Part shown: piece by piece, positions 1-6,099 of the stretch
Layout of the letters: each line of letters begins with the position of its first letter
Numbering within the stretch: position 1 is the first letter of the stretch
DNA from: an uncultured Rhodospirillaceae bacterium
GTDB lineage: Bacteria; Pseudomonadota; Alphaproteobacteria; Rhodospirillales; Magnetospirillaceae
Assembly (NCBI GenBank): GCA_937887565.1
Contig: CALABS010000032.1
Span: 1-11,072, forward strand
Direction of reading: 5' to 3'
Length of the DNA: 11,072 nt
Notes under the pieces: generated by a model
What the model saw: only the letters and a program-made list of their open reading frames with translations
Database searches by the model: none
What the model was told of the DNA's origin: nothing
Position numbers and translations under genes: made by a program

Positions 1-6
1 AACATC

Positions 7-83
<77 letters not shown>

Positions 84-88
84 AATCC

Positions 89-125
89 AAGCCCCTGAAA
101 ACAAACAGTTTTCAGGGGCTTTTTC
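89..125 (+). terminator. Rho-independent terminator of the tRNA-fMet gene
   Basis: A perfect 13-bp inverted repeat (AGCCCCTGAAAAC at 90-102, GTTTTCAGGGGCT at 108-120) with a 5-nt AAACA loop. It runs directly into a T5 tract at 120-124 and begins six bases after the tRNA CCA end. The geometry is textbook. The stem's A-rich 5' flank also gives a U tract on the opposite strand, so it could in addition stop minus-strand transcription leaving recD2. Confidence 0.95.
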
Positions 126-279
126 ATGTCCGGATCGGCCCTCTCCAGACCGCTTCCGGAATCAAATCGGAATCATTTGGGCGGAAATTCCCGCGCGTTT
201 TGGCGTAGCGCCCTGGCGTAGGGCGCCGGGGCGTGGACGGGGAAATCCGCTTTGGAGAGGGGAGGGTGGCGGGTCTGGA
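126..279. other. Intergenic region between tRNA terminator and recD2 3' end
   Basis: 154 nt with no convincing gene. It is richer in A/T around 155-205 than the coding DNA. It holds a 7-bp hairpin (GCGCCCT at 208-214, AGGGCGC at 220-226, loop GGCGT). On the minus strand this lies about 55 nt past the recD2 stop, but no U tract follows, so a role in termination is only possible. No copy of the tRNA 3' end was seen here. Confidence 0.5.
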
Positions 280-2487
280 TCAGCGACTCGCCAGCCAGTC
301 GTGCAGCTTCGACCAACGGCGGCCCTCGTCGGAGGTCCGCACCGCCAGGGCCAGCGCCCGCTTCTGCCCGACCAGGACCACCAGCCGCTTGCCCCGCGTG
401 ATGCCGGTGTAGATCAGGTTCCGCCGCAGCATCATGTAATGCGTCATCGCCACTGGGATCACCACGGCCGGGTATTCCGAACCCTGCGCCTTGTGGATCG
501 TCGTCGCGTAGGCCAGCGTCACCTGGTCCAGCTCGCCGAACGGGTAGGGCACGAGGCGGCCGTCGAACTCGATGGCCAGTTCGCCTTCCTCGGCGTCCAG
601 CCCGACGATGGTGCCGATGTCGCCGTTGTAAACCTCCTTCTCGTAGTCGTTCTCGGTCTGCATCACCTTGTCGCCGACCCGGTAGGTCCAACCGAACTTC
701 TCGATGGACGGCTTCGACGCGTCGCCGTTCAGCGCCTCCTGGAGGGCGAGGTTCAGCCCGCGGGCGCCGAGCACGCCGCGCTGCATCGGGGCCAGTACCT
801 GCACGTCGCGCACCGCGTCCAGGCCGAAGCGGCGGGGGATGCGCTCGCGCACGATCTCCACCACCTTGCGGGCCCCGTCCTCCGCATCGCCGGCAGCGAC
901 GAAGTAGAAGTCGCTGCCGCCCTCCGTCGGCACCTCCAGGTCGGGCATGCGGCCGGCGTTCACCCGGTGGGCGCTGGTGACGATCCGGCTTTCCGCCGCC
1001 TGCCGGAAGATCTCGCTCAGCCGCGCCACCGGAACCGTGCCGGAGCCGATGACGTCGGCCAGCACCTGACCGGCGCCGACCGACGGCAGCTGGTCGACGT
1101 CGCCGACCAGCAGCAGCGCGGCTTGCCGGGGCAGGGCGCGCAGCAGCGCCGCCATCAGCGGCACGTCCACCATCGAGGTCTCGTCCACCACCAGCAGGTC
1201 GCATTCCAGCGGCGCCTCGGCGCCGCGCCGGAAACCGCCGTTGGCCGGGTCGGTCTCCAGAAGCCGGTGGACGGTCCTGGCCTCCAGGCCGGTGGTTTCC
1301 GACAGCCGCTTGGCCGCCCGTCCGGTCGGCGCGCACAGCGCCACGCGCACGCCCTTGGCGGTGAGGATCGTCAGGATCGAGCGCACCAGGGTGGTCTTGC
1401 CGACGCCGGGACCACCGGTCACCACCAGCACCTTGGACACCAGAGCCTTGGCCACCGCCTCCTTCTGGCTGGCCGCCAGGGCGATGCCGAGCTTCCCCTC
1501 CGCCCAGGGAATCGCCTTGCCGGCGTCGATCACCCCCCAGGAGGGGTCACCGTCGGCCAGGGCTGTCAGCCGGTCGGCGATCTCGCGCTCGGCGTGCCAC
1601 AGGTGCATCAGGAAGATGCAGCGCCGCTCCTTCACCGTATCGGCGACGACGCTGCCCTCCGCGGTCTCCAGCCGCACCGCCTCGGCCAGCGTCGGCTGCG
1701 GGATGTCCAGCAGTTCCCTGGCCAGCTTGAGCAGGTCATCCTCCGGCAGGCCGCAATGGCCGTTCGACACCGCCTCCAGCAGGGCGTAGGAGACGCCGGC
1801 CCGCGCCCGGATCATCGAGTCCTTGGGGATGCCCAGGCGCTCGGCGATGGTGTCGGCGGTGCGGAAGCCGATGCCGCGGATGTCGCGGGCCAGCCGGTAG
1901 GGGTTCTCGGTCACCAGCGGGATGGCGTCGGCGCCGTAGGTCTTGAAGATGCGCACGGCGCGCGACGTGCCGACGCCGTGGCTCTGCAGGAAGACCATGA
2001 TCTCCCGGACGATCTTCTGCTCGGCCCAGGCGCGGGTGATCTTGGCGATGCGCTTGGGGCCGATGCCGGGCACCTCGATCAGGCGCTGCGGCTGGGTCTC
2101 GATGATGTCGAAGACCTGTTCGCCGAAGGTGCGGGCCAGCTTGCGGCCATAGACCGGGCCGATGCCCTTGATCAGGCCGGAGCCGAGGTACTTCTCGATG
2201 CCCTCCAGGGTGGTCGGCGGCGCGGCGCGCAGGAAGGCGGCGCGGAACTGCGGGCCGTGCTCGCGGTGCTGCTCCCAGCGGCCCGATGCCTGGATGTATT
2301 CGCCGGGGGAGACGGAGGCGGCGTGCCCGACCAGGGTGACGAGATCCTTGTGGCCGCGCACCTTGACCCGCAGCACGCAGTAGCCGTTCTCGGGGTTGTG
2401 GTAGGTGACGCGCTCCACCAGCCCGGACAGCGGCTCGCGGTCTTCGGCGGCAGGGCGGGTCGAATCGGAGGGCGACGGCTTCGGCAT
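280..2487 (-). CDS. recD2: ATP-dependent 5'-3' DNA helicase RecD2 (RecD-like, TIGR01448 type)
   Basis: 735 aa, the usual length for RecD2, a superfamily 1B helicase that works without RecBC in DNA repair and replication-fork maintenance. Order: an N-terminal OB-like region (about 20-90); helix-hairpin-helix repeats (about 100-116, 136-150 and 203-216, with GIGP and GIGF signatures); then the helicase core. Visible motifs are Walker A GGPGVGKTT at 358-366, Walker B VVDETSMVD at 433-441, motif III LLLVGDVDQLPSVGAGQ at 458-474, ATTIHKAQGSE at 661-671 and the arginine-bearing YTGITRGK at 693-700. All key residues are present, so it should be active. The start is ATG at 2487, with AAGGG a few bases upstream as a weak ribosome site. 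It lies 196 nt downstream of the 67-aa gene on the same strand, so an operon is possible but a separate promoter is as likely. Confidence 0.95.
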   Translation of the reverse strand: MPKPSPSDSTRPAAEDREPLSGLVERVTYHNPENGYCVLRVKVRGHKDLVTLVGHAASVSPGEYIQASGRWEQHREHGPQFRAAFLRAAPPTTLEGIEKYLGSGLIKGIGPVYGRKLARTFGEQVFDIIETQPQRLIEVPGIGPKRIAKITRAWAEQKIVREIMVFLQSHGVGTSRAVRIFKTYGADAIPLVTENPYRLARDIRGIGFRTADTIAERLGIPKDSMIRARAGVSYALLEAVSNGHCGLPEDDLLKLARELLDIPQPTLAEAVRLETAEGSVVADTVKERRCIFLMHLWHAEREIADRLTALADGDPSWGVIDAGKAIPWAEGKLGIALAASQKEAVAKALVSKVLVVTGGPGVGKTTLVRSILTILTAKGVRVALCAPTGRAAKRLSETTGLEARTVHRLLETDPANGGFRRGAEAPLECDLLVVDETSMVDVPLMAALLRALPRQAALLLVGDVDQLPSVGAGQVLADVIGSGTVPVARLSEIFRQAAESRIVTSAHRVNAGRMPDLEVPTEGGSDFYFVAAGDAEDGARKVVEIVRERIPRRFGLDAVRDVQVLAPMQRGVLGARGLNLALQEALNGDASKPSIEKFGWTYRVGDKVMQTENDYEKEVYNGDIGTIVGLDAEEGELAIEFDGRLVPYPFGELDQVTLAYATTIHKAQGSEYPAVVIPVAMTHYMMLRRNLIYTGITRGKRLVVLVGQKRALALAVRTSDEGRRWSKLHDWLASR

Positions 2488-2683
2488 GGCCCTTGAGCAT
2501 GGAGCAGCGGCGGTGTGCTGTCACCCGGTCCCGACCGCGAGGCATGCGGAGCCTCACCAAGGTCTCCTCCGAGGTGGGGAGACGATCCGGCGCAAGCTGC
2601 GCTTCCTCAGCGAGGTGTCGGCTGTCCGGGTGTCCTGGCTGGCTGCATCGCCTGCGGTGTGAACAGTGCGGCGCTCATCCCTT
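2488..2683. other. Intergenic region upstream of recD2
   Basis: 196 nt between the stop of the 67-aa gene and the recD2 start, both on the minus strand. I see no gene with codon structure or a ribosome site. A short inverted repeat (GTCTCC with GGAGAC, around 2562-2583) is present but weak. A recD2 promoter probably lies here, but no clear -35/-10 pair is recognisable. Confidence 0.4.
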
Positions 2684-2887
2684 TTACAATCGCCTGAACA
2701 GGTTTGGATCGGTGAGTGCGGAGACCGCGATCAGCCGGCGGTCCCCACCGTTCGGCGCCGCGGACACGAACGCGTGCGGCGGCCGACCGGGACGGTCGTC
2801 CAGAGCCATCACGATGAACACCCGTGACGGCTGGCCGACCTTGGTGAAGCGGTCGCCGATCGAGACGTGTGCCGGACGCCCGAACAT
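2684..2887 (-). CDS. Small conserved-type hypothetical protein, 67 aa
   Basis: The 67-aa protein starts MFGRPAHVSIGDRF and ends with alternating hydrophobic and charged residues (RVFIVMALDD, LIAVSALTD), suggesting a small beta-barrel-like or SH3-like fold. There are no membrane segments and no cysteines. Its ATG (2887-2885) overlaps the TGA of the GIY-YIG gene by one base (TGATG), and a good ribosome site (GGAGGA) lies about 8 nt upstream. The two are thus translationally coupled and probably made in step. Proteins with this pattern (GDRF.KVG.PS.VF.V...PPHA) occur, from memory, in Azospirillum relatives without known function. A longer in-frame extension upstream would read inside the GIY-YIG gene and is unlikely. 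Confidence 0.75.
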   Translation of the reverse strand: MFGRPAHVSIGDRFTKVGQPSRVFIVMALDDRPGRPPHAFVSAAPNGGDRRLIAVSALTDPNLFRRL

Positions 2888-3714
2888 CAGCGGTCCTCCA
2901 GCCGGCGCGCGAGCTCGTCGATGAGATGACCGTAGCGGTCCGGCGGGAGATGCCGCGGGCTGGCCGCCATGGCCCGCAGCGCGGCGTAGCCCGCCGCGGT
3001 GAAATGGGCGCGGGGGAACCCCCGCTCCGTTTCGGCGGTCGTCACCAGCCCGCGCTCCAGCAGGCTCTGGACGATGGCCGTGAGTTTCGCTTCGCCTTTC
3101 CGCGGGCCGGTCGCCCATCGCTTCAGAAGGATGCCGTCCGCCAGCTGCGGCGGTTCCGACCAGCGGCTCATGAACTCGCGGCGGATCAGGTCGCGTTCGG
3201 CGGGGGTGAAGTCCACGGTATCGGTCATGGCCGCGACCGATAGCACCCGGGCGACGTCCGGTCCAGCGGCGGTCGGAGAAACATCCGGTGCGCCGAAGGG
3301 CAGCGCGACGCCACCGGGCCATGCCAGGAGATGGCTCCGGCAAACGGTGCAGTCGCTGCTGCCGAACCCCGGGATCGGAACCGGCAGGGCGGCGAGGCGT
3401 GCGACCAGCGCGCATTCCTCGCCGGCGGGAAAAACCCAGCAGCCGGTCACGGTACCCGCCGTGGTCAGGCGGTCGATGTGCCAGCGAACGCTCTTGTCCC
3501 GGCGCATGTGACGGCCGACGCGGGCACGCAGGCCACCTGGGCCGCGGGCGCTGCCGCAGTACAGGTACCGCCCCGGCGGCAGAATGGCCTTGGCCCGGCC
3601 GGGCAGGGTGACGTCCACCGCCTCCGCCAGCCTGACGAGCAGAACGTAGGCGCCGGCGACGGGAGGGACCGTCTCCGCCGTGCGGTGGAACGGAGAAGCC
3701 TGCTCGGACATCAT
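2887..3714 (-). CDS. DUF123-type GIY-YIG nuclease-like domain fused to a winged-helix-like C-terminal domain
   Basis: 275 aa from the ATG chosen here. The N-terminal half matches DUF123, a GIY-YIG-like family: GAYVLLVRL (about 21-29), GRYLYCGSARGPGGLRARVGRH (about 48-69) with the candidate catalytic arginine, WHIDRL (about 78-83), an EEC glutamate (about 99-101), and GFGSSDCTVCRSHLLAW (about 116-132) with a CxxC-H arrangement. From about residue 163 (MTDTVDFTPAERDLIRREF) to the end it is a different, basic, helical domain with a strand-rich SLLERGLV...FTAAGYAAL segment that resembles a winged helix. The likely role is a DNA-processing protein; the substrate is unknown. A TTG at 3750 would add 12 residues but lies in the junction sequence. 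ATG 3714 has GAAG 8 nt upstream, and ATG 3711 is an alternative. The stop overlaps the next gene (TGATG). Confidence 0.82.
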   Translation of the reverse strand: MMSEQASPFHRTAETVPPVAGAYVLLVRLAEAVDVTLPGRAKAILPPGRYLYCGSARGPGGLRARVGRHMRRDKSVRWHIDRLTTAGTVTGCWVFPAGEECALVARLAALPVPIPGFGSSDCTVCRSHLLAWPGGVALPFGAPDVSPTAAGPDVARVLSVAAMTDTVDFTPAERDLIRREFMSRWSEPPQLADGILLKRWATGPRKGEAKLTAIVQSLLERGLVTTAETERGFPRAHFTAAGYAALRAMAASPRHLPPDRYGHLIDELARRLEDR

Positions 3715-3740
3715 CACCGCCACTTCAGCGCGGCTGGCGT

Positions 3741-3910
3741 GAGGCGTCAACGGGAAGCCGCCGGTTTCGTCCTCGATCGGGGAAGGACGCGTCCGCGATG
3801 ACCTCCTTCGTTTCCGGCTTCACCGACCGGGGGCGCTGCATTCTGCCGGTCCTCCGGATGGGCCGGGTCGCCCCCTTCCCCCCCCGGCATCGATCCCGTC
3901 ACCGACGGCT
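3741..3910 (+). pseudogene. Remnant of the 3' end of a DUF6915-like gene
   Basis: This stretch aligns with codons for about the last 56 residues of the intact DUF6915-like gene (4803-4971). Shared runs include GATCGGGGA, GTCCGCGA.GACCTC, CCGGCTTC and GGATGGGCCGGG, and it ends at the corresponding TGA (3908-3910). Read in pieces, it encodes IGEGRVRDDL against IGEQHVREDL, then FVSGFTDRGRC and RMGRVAP against FIPGFADWVRC and WMGRARP. At least two single-base indels break the frame: one after the GACCTC run near 3805 and one in the C-run near 3880. No start or upstream coding part exists. The 5' limit, about 3741, coincides with the start region of the minus-strand GIY-YIG gene and marks a recombination junction. 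Confidence 0.8.
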
Positions 3911-3938
3911 GAGGGTTCTCCCGCTCCATACCACGAAC

Positions 3939-3960
3939 GGCCCGGCGTCAGAGCCGGGCC
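3939..3960 (+). terminator. Decayed terminator hairpin
   Basis: An 8-bp perfect stem, GGCCCGGC at 3939-3946 and GCCGGGCC at 3953-3960, with loop GTCAGA. It corresponds to the functional terminator at 4999-5029 in repeat copy B, but the following bases (TTGTCTGG) no longer form a T tract. It probably terminates poorly. It could still act as an RNA structure at the head of the DUF6878 leader. Confidence 0.6.
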
Positions 3961-4004
3961 TTGTCTGGCCGTCCGTCCTGCCGGAAGGCGTGAGACGGGC
4001 GTCC

Positions 4005-4090
4005 GGGAAGAGGGCGAGGGCCGAGGTGGTGTTCGCGACGGGTTTGAAGGGCGGGAAGAGAGGCTTCCGGCCGGCCCGTCGCGGAGACCA
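4005..4090 (+). promoter_or_regulatory. Structured 5' leader, copy 1, upstream of the DUF6878-like gene
   Basis: A purine box GGGAAGAGGGCGAGGG (4005-4020) is followed 29 nt from its start by the stem arm CGCGACGGG (4034-4042), which pairs perfectly with CCCGTCGCG (4075-4083). Inside lies the hairpin GGAAG (4054-4058), loop AGAGG, CTTCC (4064-4068). The second long arm ends on the first G of the ribosome site GGAG (4083-4086), 10 nt before the ATG at 4097. Folding would therefore sit against the Shine-Dalgarno and could control translation. The same architecture is found at 5064 and 7667. Confidence 0.75.
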
Positions 4091-4096
4091 GAAGAT

Positions 4097-4600
4097 ATGT
4101 CCGCTTCCAACCACGACGAGACCATCGGCGGGGTGCCCGCCGTACCACCGGCCGAGGCCGAGCCGGCCTTGTGGCAGGCCCGGGCCGAGGCGCACAGCCG
4201 CCTCGCCGCCGAGGCCCGCATCTTCAACAAGGACGCCGTCCTGGCGGCGCTGGCCGCGGCGGGGCTCTCCATCGTCACCGTCACCTTCGACGGCTATGGC
4301 GATTCCGGCCAGATCGAGGCCATCCACGCCCAGGCCGGCGAGACCGAGGTGCCGCTGCCCGACGGCGTGGCCGAGATCGCCACCCCGCTTTGGGACGGCT
4401 CGGCCCTGGAGCGGCGGCCCCTGCCGCTGGGCGAGGCCGTCGAGGCGCTGACCTACGACCTGCTCGCCGCCACCCACGACGGCTGGGAAGACGGCGACGG
4501 CGCGTTCGGCGTCCTCGTCCTCGACGTCGCCAGGCGGGCGGTCCGCCTGGAATACAACGAGCGCACCACCGCCACCGACTACCACGAGCACAACTTCTGA
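4097..4600 (+). CDS. DUF6878-like family protein
   Basis: 167 aa. After a variable, acidic N-terminus (1-40) comes a compact domain: FNKDAVLAALAAAGLSIVTVTFDGYGDSGQIEAI (about 43-76), then EALTYDLLAATHDGWEDGDGAFGVLVLDV (about 115-143), ending LEYNERTTATDYHEHNF. The pattern VTFDGYGDSGQIE ... HGGWENNDGA ... NERYTxxxxxEHxF is what I recall for DUF6878, found on alphaproteobacterial plasmids and integrative elements. Its molecular function is unknown. It has no signal peptide or membrane segment and is probably cytosolic. The start is ATG 4097, with GGAG 10 nt upstream at the edge of the leader stem. The next gene begins 11 nt after the stop, so the two are co-transcribed. Confidence 0.85.
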   Translation: MSASNHDETIGGVPAVPPAEAEPALWQARAEAHSRLAAEARIFNKDAVLAALAAAGLSIVTVTFDGYGDSGQIEAIHAQAGETEVPLPDGVAEIATPLWDGSALERRPLPLGEAVEALTYDLLAATHDGWEDGDGAFGVLVLDVARRAVRLEYNERTTATDYHEHNF

Positions 4601-4611
4601 AGGGGGCTACC

Positions 4612-4971
4612 ATGGCGCACGCGTATCATCACGCCCTGTCGTCGGCGCGCACCTGGGGAGGGACGGCGGACGAGTACATGGCCCTGCACCAGTGGATGGA
4701 CGGCTCGAAAGCGATTGTAGCTGACTTCCGCCACCGGGCCCTGCGCCATCACGCGGAGGGCATTTTTCTGCTGGAGACGCTGTACGGCGTCACGCTGACG
4801 CTGTCCACCGGCCGCGTCGTGCCGGTGCGGCTGATCGGGGAGCAACACGTCCGCGAGGACCTCGGCTTCATCCCCGGCTTCGCCGACTGGGTGCGCTGTC
4901 TCCGGCCGGAACCCTGGATGGGCCGGGCCCGGCCCCTGCACCCCGGCGTCGATCCCGGCGACGGCAGCTGA
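4612..4971 (+). CDS. DUF6915-like family protein
   Basis: 119 aa. Characteristic stretches are MAHAYHHALSSARTWGGTADEYMALHQWMDGSK (1-33), ADFRHRALRHHAEGIFLLETLYG (about 37-59) and VPVRLIGEQHVREDLGFIPGFADWVR (about 70-95). They fit the small DUF6915 family seen beside DUF6878 in mobile regions of Alphaproteobacteria, from memory. The many histidines (HHALSS, HQW, FRHRALRHH) could bind metal, but no activity is known. The start is ATG 4612, with AAGGGGGC 4-11 nt upstream in the 11-nt gap after the DUF6878-like gene; a longer frame upstream overlaps that gene and is rejected. The C-terminal tail after PWMGRARP is Pro/Gly rich. A decayed partial copy of this gene lies at 3741-3910. Confidence 0.85.
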   Translation: MAHAYHHALSSARTWGGTADEYMALHQWMDGSKAIVADFRHRALRHHAEGIFLLETLYGVTLTLSTGRVVPVRLIGEQHVREDLGFIPGFADWVRCLRPEPWMGRARPLHPGVDPGDGS

Positions 4972-4998
4972 CGGCCCGTCCCCTTTCCATCTCGACCA

Positions 4999-5029
4999 GC
5001 CCGGCGTCAGCGCCGGGCCATTTTTTTGT
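4999..5029 (+). terminator. Rho-independent terminator after the DUF6915-like gene
   Basis: A stem of GCCCGGCG (4999-5006) and CGCCGGGC (5011-5018), 8 bp all G/C, with a TCAG tetraloop. CA and a T7 tract (5021-5027) follow. It lies 27 nt after the DUF6915 stop and ends the DUF6878-DUF6915 transcript, so ardC needs its own promoter or read-through. Confidence 0.92.
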
Positions 5030-5063
5030 TTGGCCGTCCTGCCGGCCGGCAGGGGCGGGTGCC

Positions 5064-5147
5064 GGGAAGAGGGAGAGGGCGGAGGCGGTGTTCGCGACGG
5101 ACTTGGGGGCTGGAGGACAGGCTTCCGGCCGGCCCGTCGCGGAGACC
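5064..5147 (+). promoter_or_regulatory. Structured 5' leader, copy 2, upstream of ardC
   Basis: A purine box GGGAAGAGGGAGAGGG (5064-5079); 29 nt from its start the arm CGCGACGG (5093-5100), pairing with CCGTCGCG (5134-5141). The inner hairpin is GGAGG (5112-5116), loop ACAGG, CTTCC (5122-5126), with one G-U pair and two further pairs (C5110-G5128, T5111-G5127). The second long arm ends on the first G of GGAG (5141-5144), 7 nt before the ardC ATG. It lies after a strong terminator, so a promoter is expected between about 5028 and 5064, though none is clear. Confidence 0.77.
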
Positions 5148-5151
5148 CGCC

Positions 5152-6099
5152 ATGCCCGACGCCGCGCCAACCGCCCGCGCCGGTTCCGACCGGACCAGCC
5201 TCTACGCCGAGATCACCGCCCGCATCATCGCCGAGCTGGAAGCCGGCCGGCTGCCCTGGGTGCAGCCCTGGGGAACCCCGGCCGCCGCCGCCCCACTCGG
5301 CCTGCCGCGCAACGTCGCCACCGGCCGCGCCTACTCCGGCGTGAACGTGCTCATCCTGTGGGGCGCCGTCGTCGCCCGCGGCTTCTCCGGCCAGGGCTGG
5401 CTCACCTTCCGTCAGGCTTTGGCTCTGGGCGGCCACGTCCGCAAGGGCGAGCGCGGCACCACCGTCGTCTACGCCGACCGCTTCATCCCCGACGACGAGC
5501 GCCGGCGCGCGCGGGACACCGGAGACGAGCCCCAGGCGGTCCCCTTCCTGAAACGCTTCACCGTCTTCAATTGCGACCAATGCGAGAACCTGCCCGAGGG
5601 CATCGCCGTGGCGCCGCCGCCGATCCCGGAGGGGCTGATCCTGCCGCGGGCCGAGGCGCTGATCCGCGCCAGCGGTGTGGATGTCCGCATCGGCGGCACC
5701 CGGGCCTTCTACAGTCCCCAGCACGACTACGTGCAGGTACCGCCTCCGCAGGCCTTCTTCGAGCCCGTCAACTGGCACAGAACCACCCTCCATGAGCTGA
5801 GTCACAGCAGTGGCCACCCGGAAAGGTTGAACAGGGATCTATCCGGATCCTTCGGCTCCCGCAAGTACGCTTTCGAGGAACTGATTGCCGAAATTTCGGC
5901 CGCCTTTCTCTGCGCGGCGCTCGGCATCGTCCCCACCGTCCGCCACGCCGATTACCTTGGGGCGTGGTTGGACGTCCTTCGCGCGGACAATCATGCCATC
6001 GTCCGCGCCGCCAGCCAAGCCAGCAAGGCGGCCGACCATCTCCTCGGCTTCCTGCCCGAAACCGTCCCCGTGGCCGGTGACGGGCGGGAGTCCGCGTGA
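5152..6099 (+). CDS. ardC: ArdC-type antirestriction protein (ssDNA-binding domain plus zincin-like metallopeptidase domain)
   Basis: 315 aa. The N-terminal domain (about 14-150) has the ArdC/DUF1738 pattern: ITARIIAELEAGRLPWVQPW, RNVATGRAYSGVNVLILW, WLTFRQALALGGHVRKGERGTTVVYADR and FLKRFTVFNCDQCENLP. The C-terminal domain is zincin-like, with HELSH at 214-218 and EELIAEISAAFL at 242-253 supplying the likely third zinc ligand. ArdC proteins bind single-stranded DNA and protect incoming conjugative DNA from restriction. The start is ATG 5152, with GGAG 7 nt upstream; a longer open frame from 5026 would translate the leader and is rejected. The stop overlaps the next gene (TGATG), so the two are coupled. 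The region encoding about 195-275 has visibly less G/C-biased codons (CTA, TTG, AGG, GAT, ATT) than the first half, hinting at a mosaic gene. Confidence 0.93.
   Translation: MPDAAPTARAGSDRTSLYAEITARIIAELEAGRLPWVQPWGTPAAAAPLGLPRNVATGRAYSGVNVLILWGAVVARGFSGQGWLTFRQALALGGHVRKGERGTTVVYADRFIPDDERRRARDTGDEPQAVPFLKRFTVFNCDQCENLPEGIAVAPPPIPEGLILPRAEALIRASGVDVRIGGTRAFYSPQHDYVQVPPPQAFFEPVNWHRTTLHELSHSSGHPERLNRDLSGSFGSRKYAFEELIAEISAAFLCAALGIVPTVRHADYLGAWLDVLRADNHAIVRAASQASKAADHLLGFLPETVPVAGDGRESA

Larger units (their letters stand above)
3741..4089 (+). repeat. Direct repeat copy A (DUF6915 3' end, hairpin and leader)
   Basis: About 349 nt homologous in the same order to copy B at 4803-5147, spaced by about 1,060 bp. 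It contains the broken DUF6915 end, the GCCCGGC hairpin, the TGGCCGTC...CCTGCCGG stretch and the structured leader. The leader part is the best conserved, while the coding remnant has drifted. Homology upstream of 3741 is not evident. Confidence 0.8.
4803..5147 (+). repeat. Direct repeat copy B (DUF6915 3' end, terminator and leader)
   Basis: This is the intact partner of copy A (3741-4089). It holds the last third of the DUF6915-like gene, the intrinsic terminator and leader copy 2. The two copies flank the DUF6878-like gene and most of the DUF6915-like gene, so homologous recombination between them would delete about 1.06 kb and place ardC behind the junction. Confidence 0.8.

Noticed and set aside
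208..226. The 7-bp hairpin as a terminator of recD2
   Set aside because: No U tract follows on the minus strand. The tRNA terminator stem further on is a better candidate for stopping both transcripts.
84..279. An attachment site (duplicate of the tRNA-fMet 3' end) marking island integration
   Set aside because: No second copy of the tRNA 3' sequence was seen in the window, and no integrase gene lies nearby. A distant copy outside the window cannot be excluded.
301..2496. A 731-codon open frame on the plus strand opposite recD2
   Set aside because: Its translation is low-complexity His/Arg/Gln-rich sequence with no motif. It is the antisense shadow of recD2, whose helicase motifs are all intact on the minus strand.
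5026..5151. An N-terminal extension of ArdC in the same frame
   Set aside because: It would translate the terminator tail and leader. The family pattern starts after the ATG at 5152, which has a proper ribosome site.
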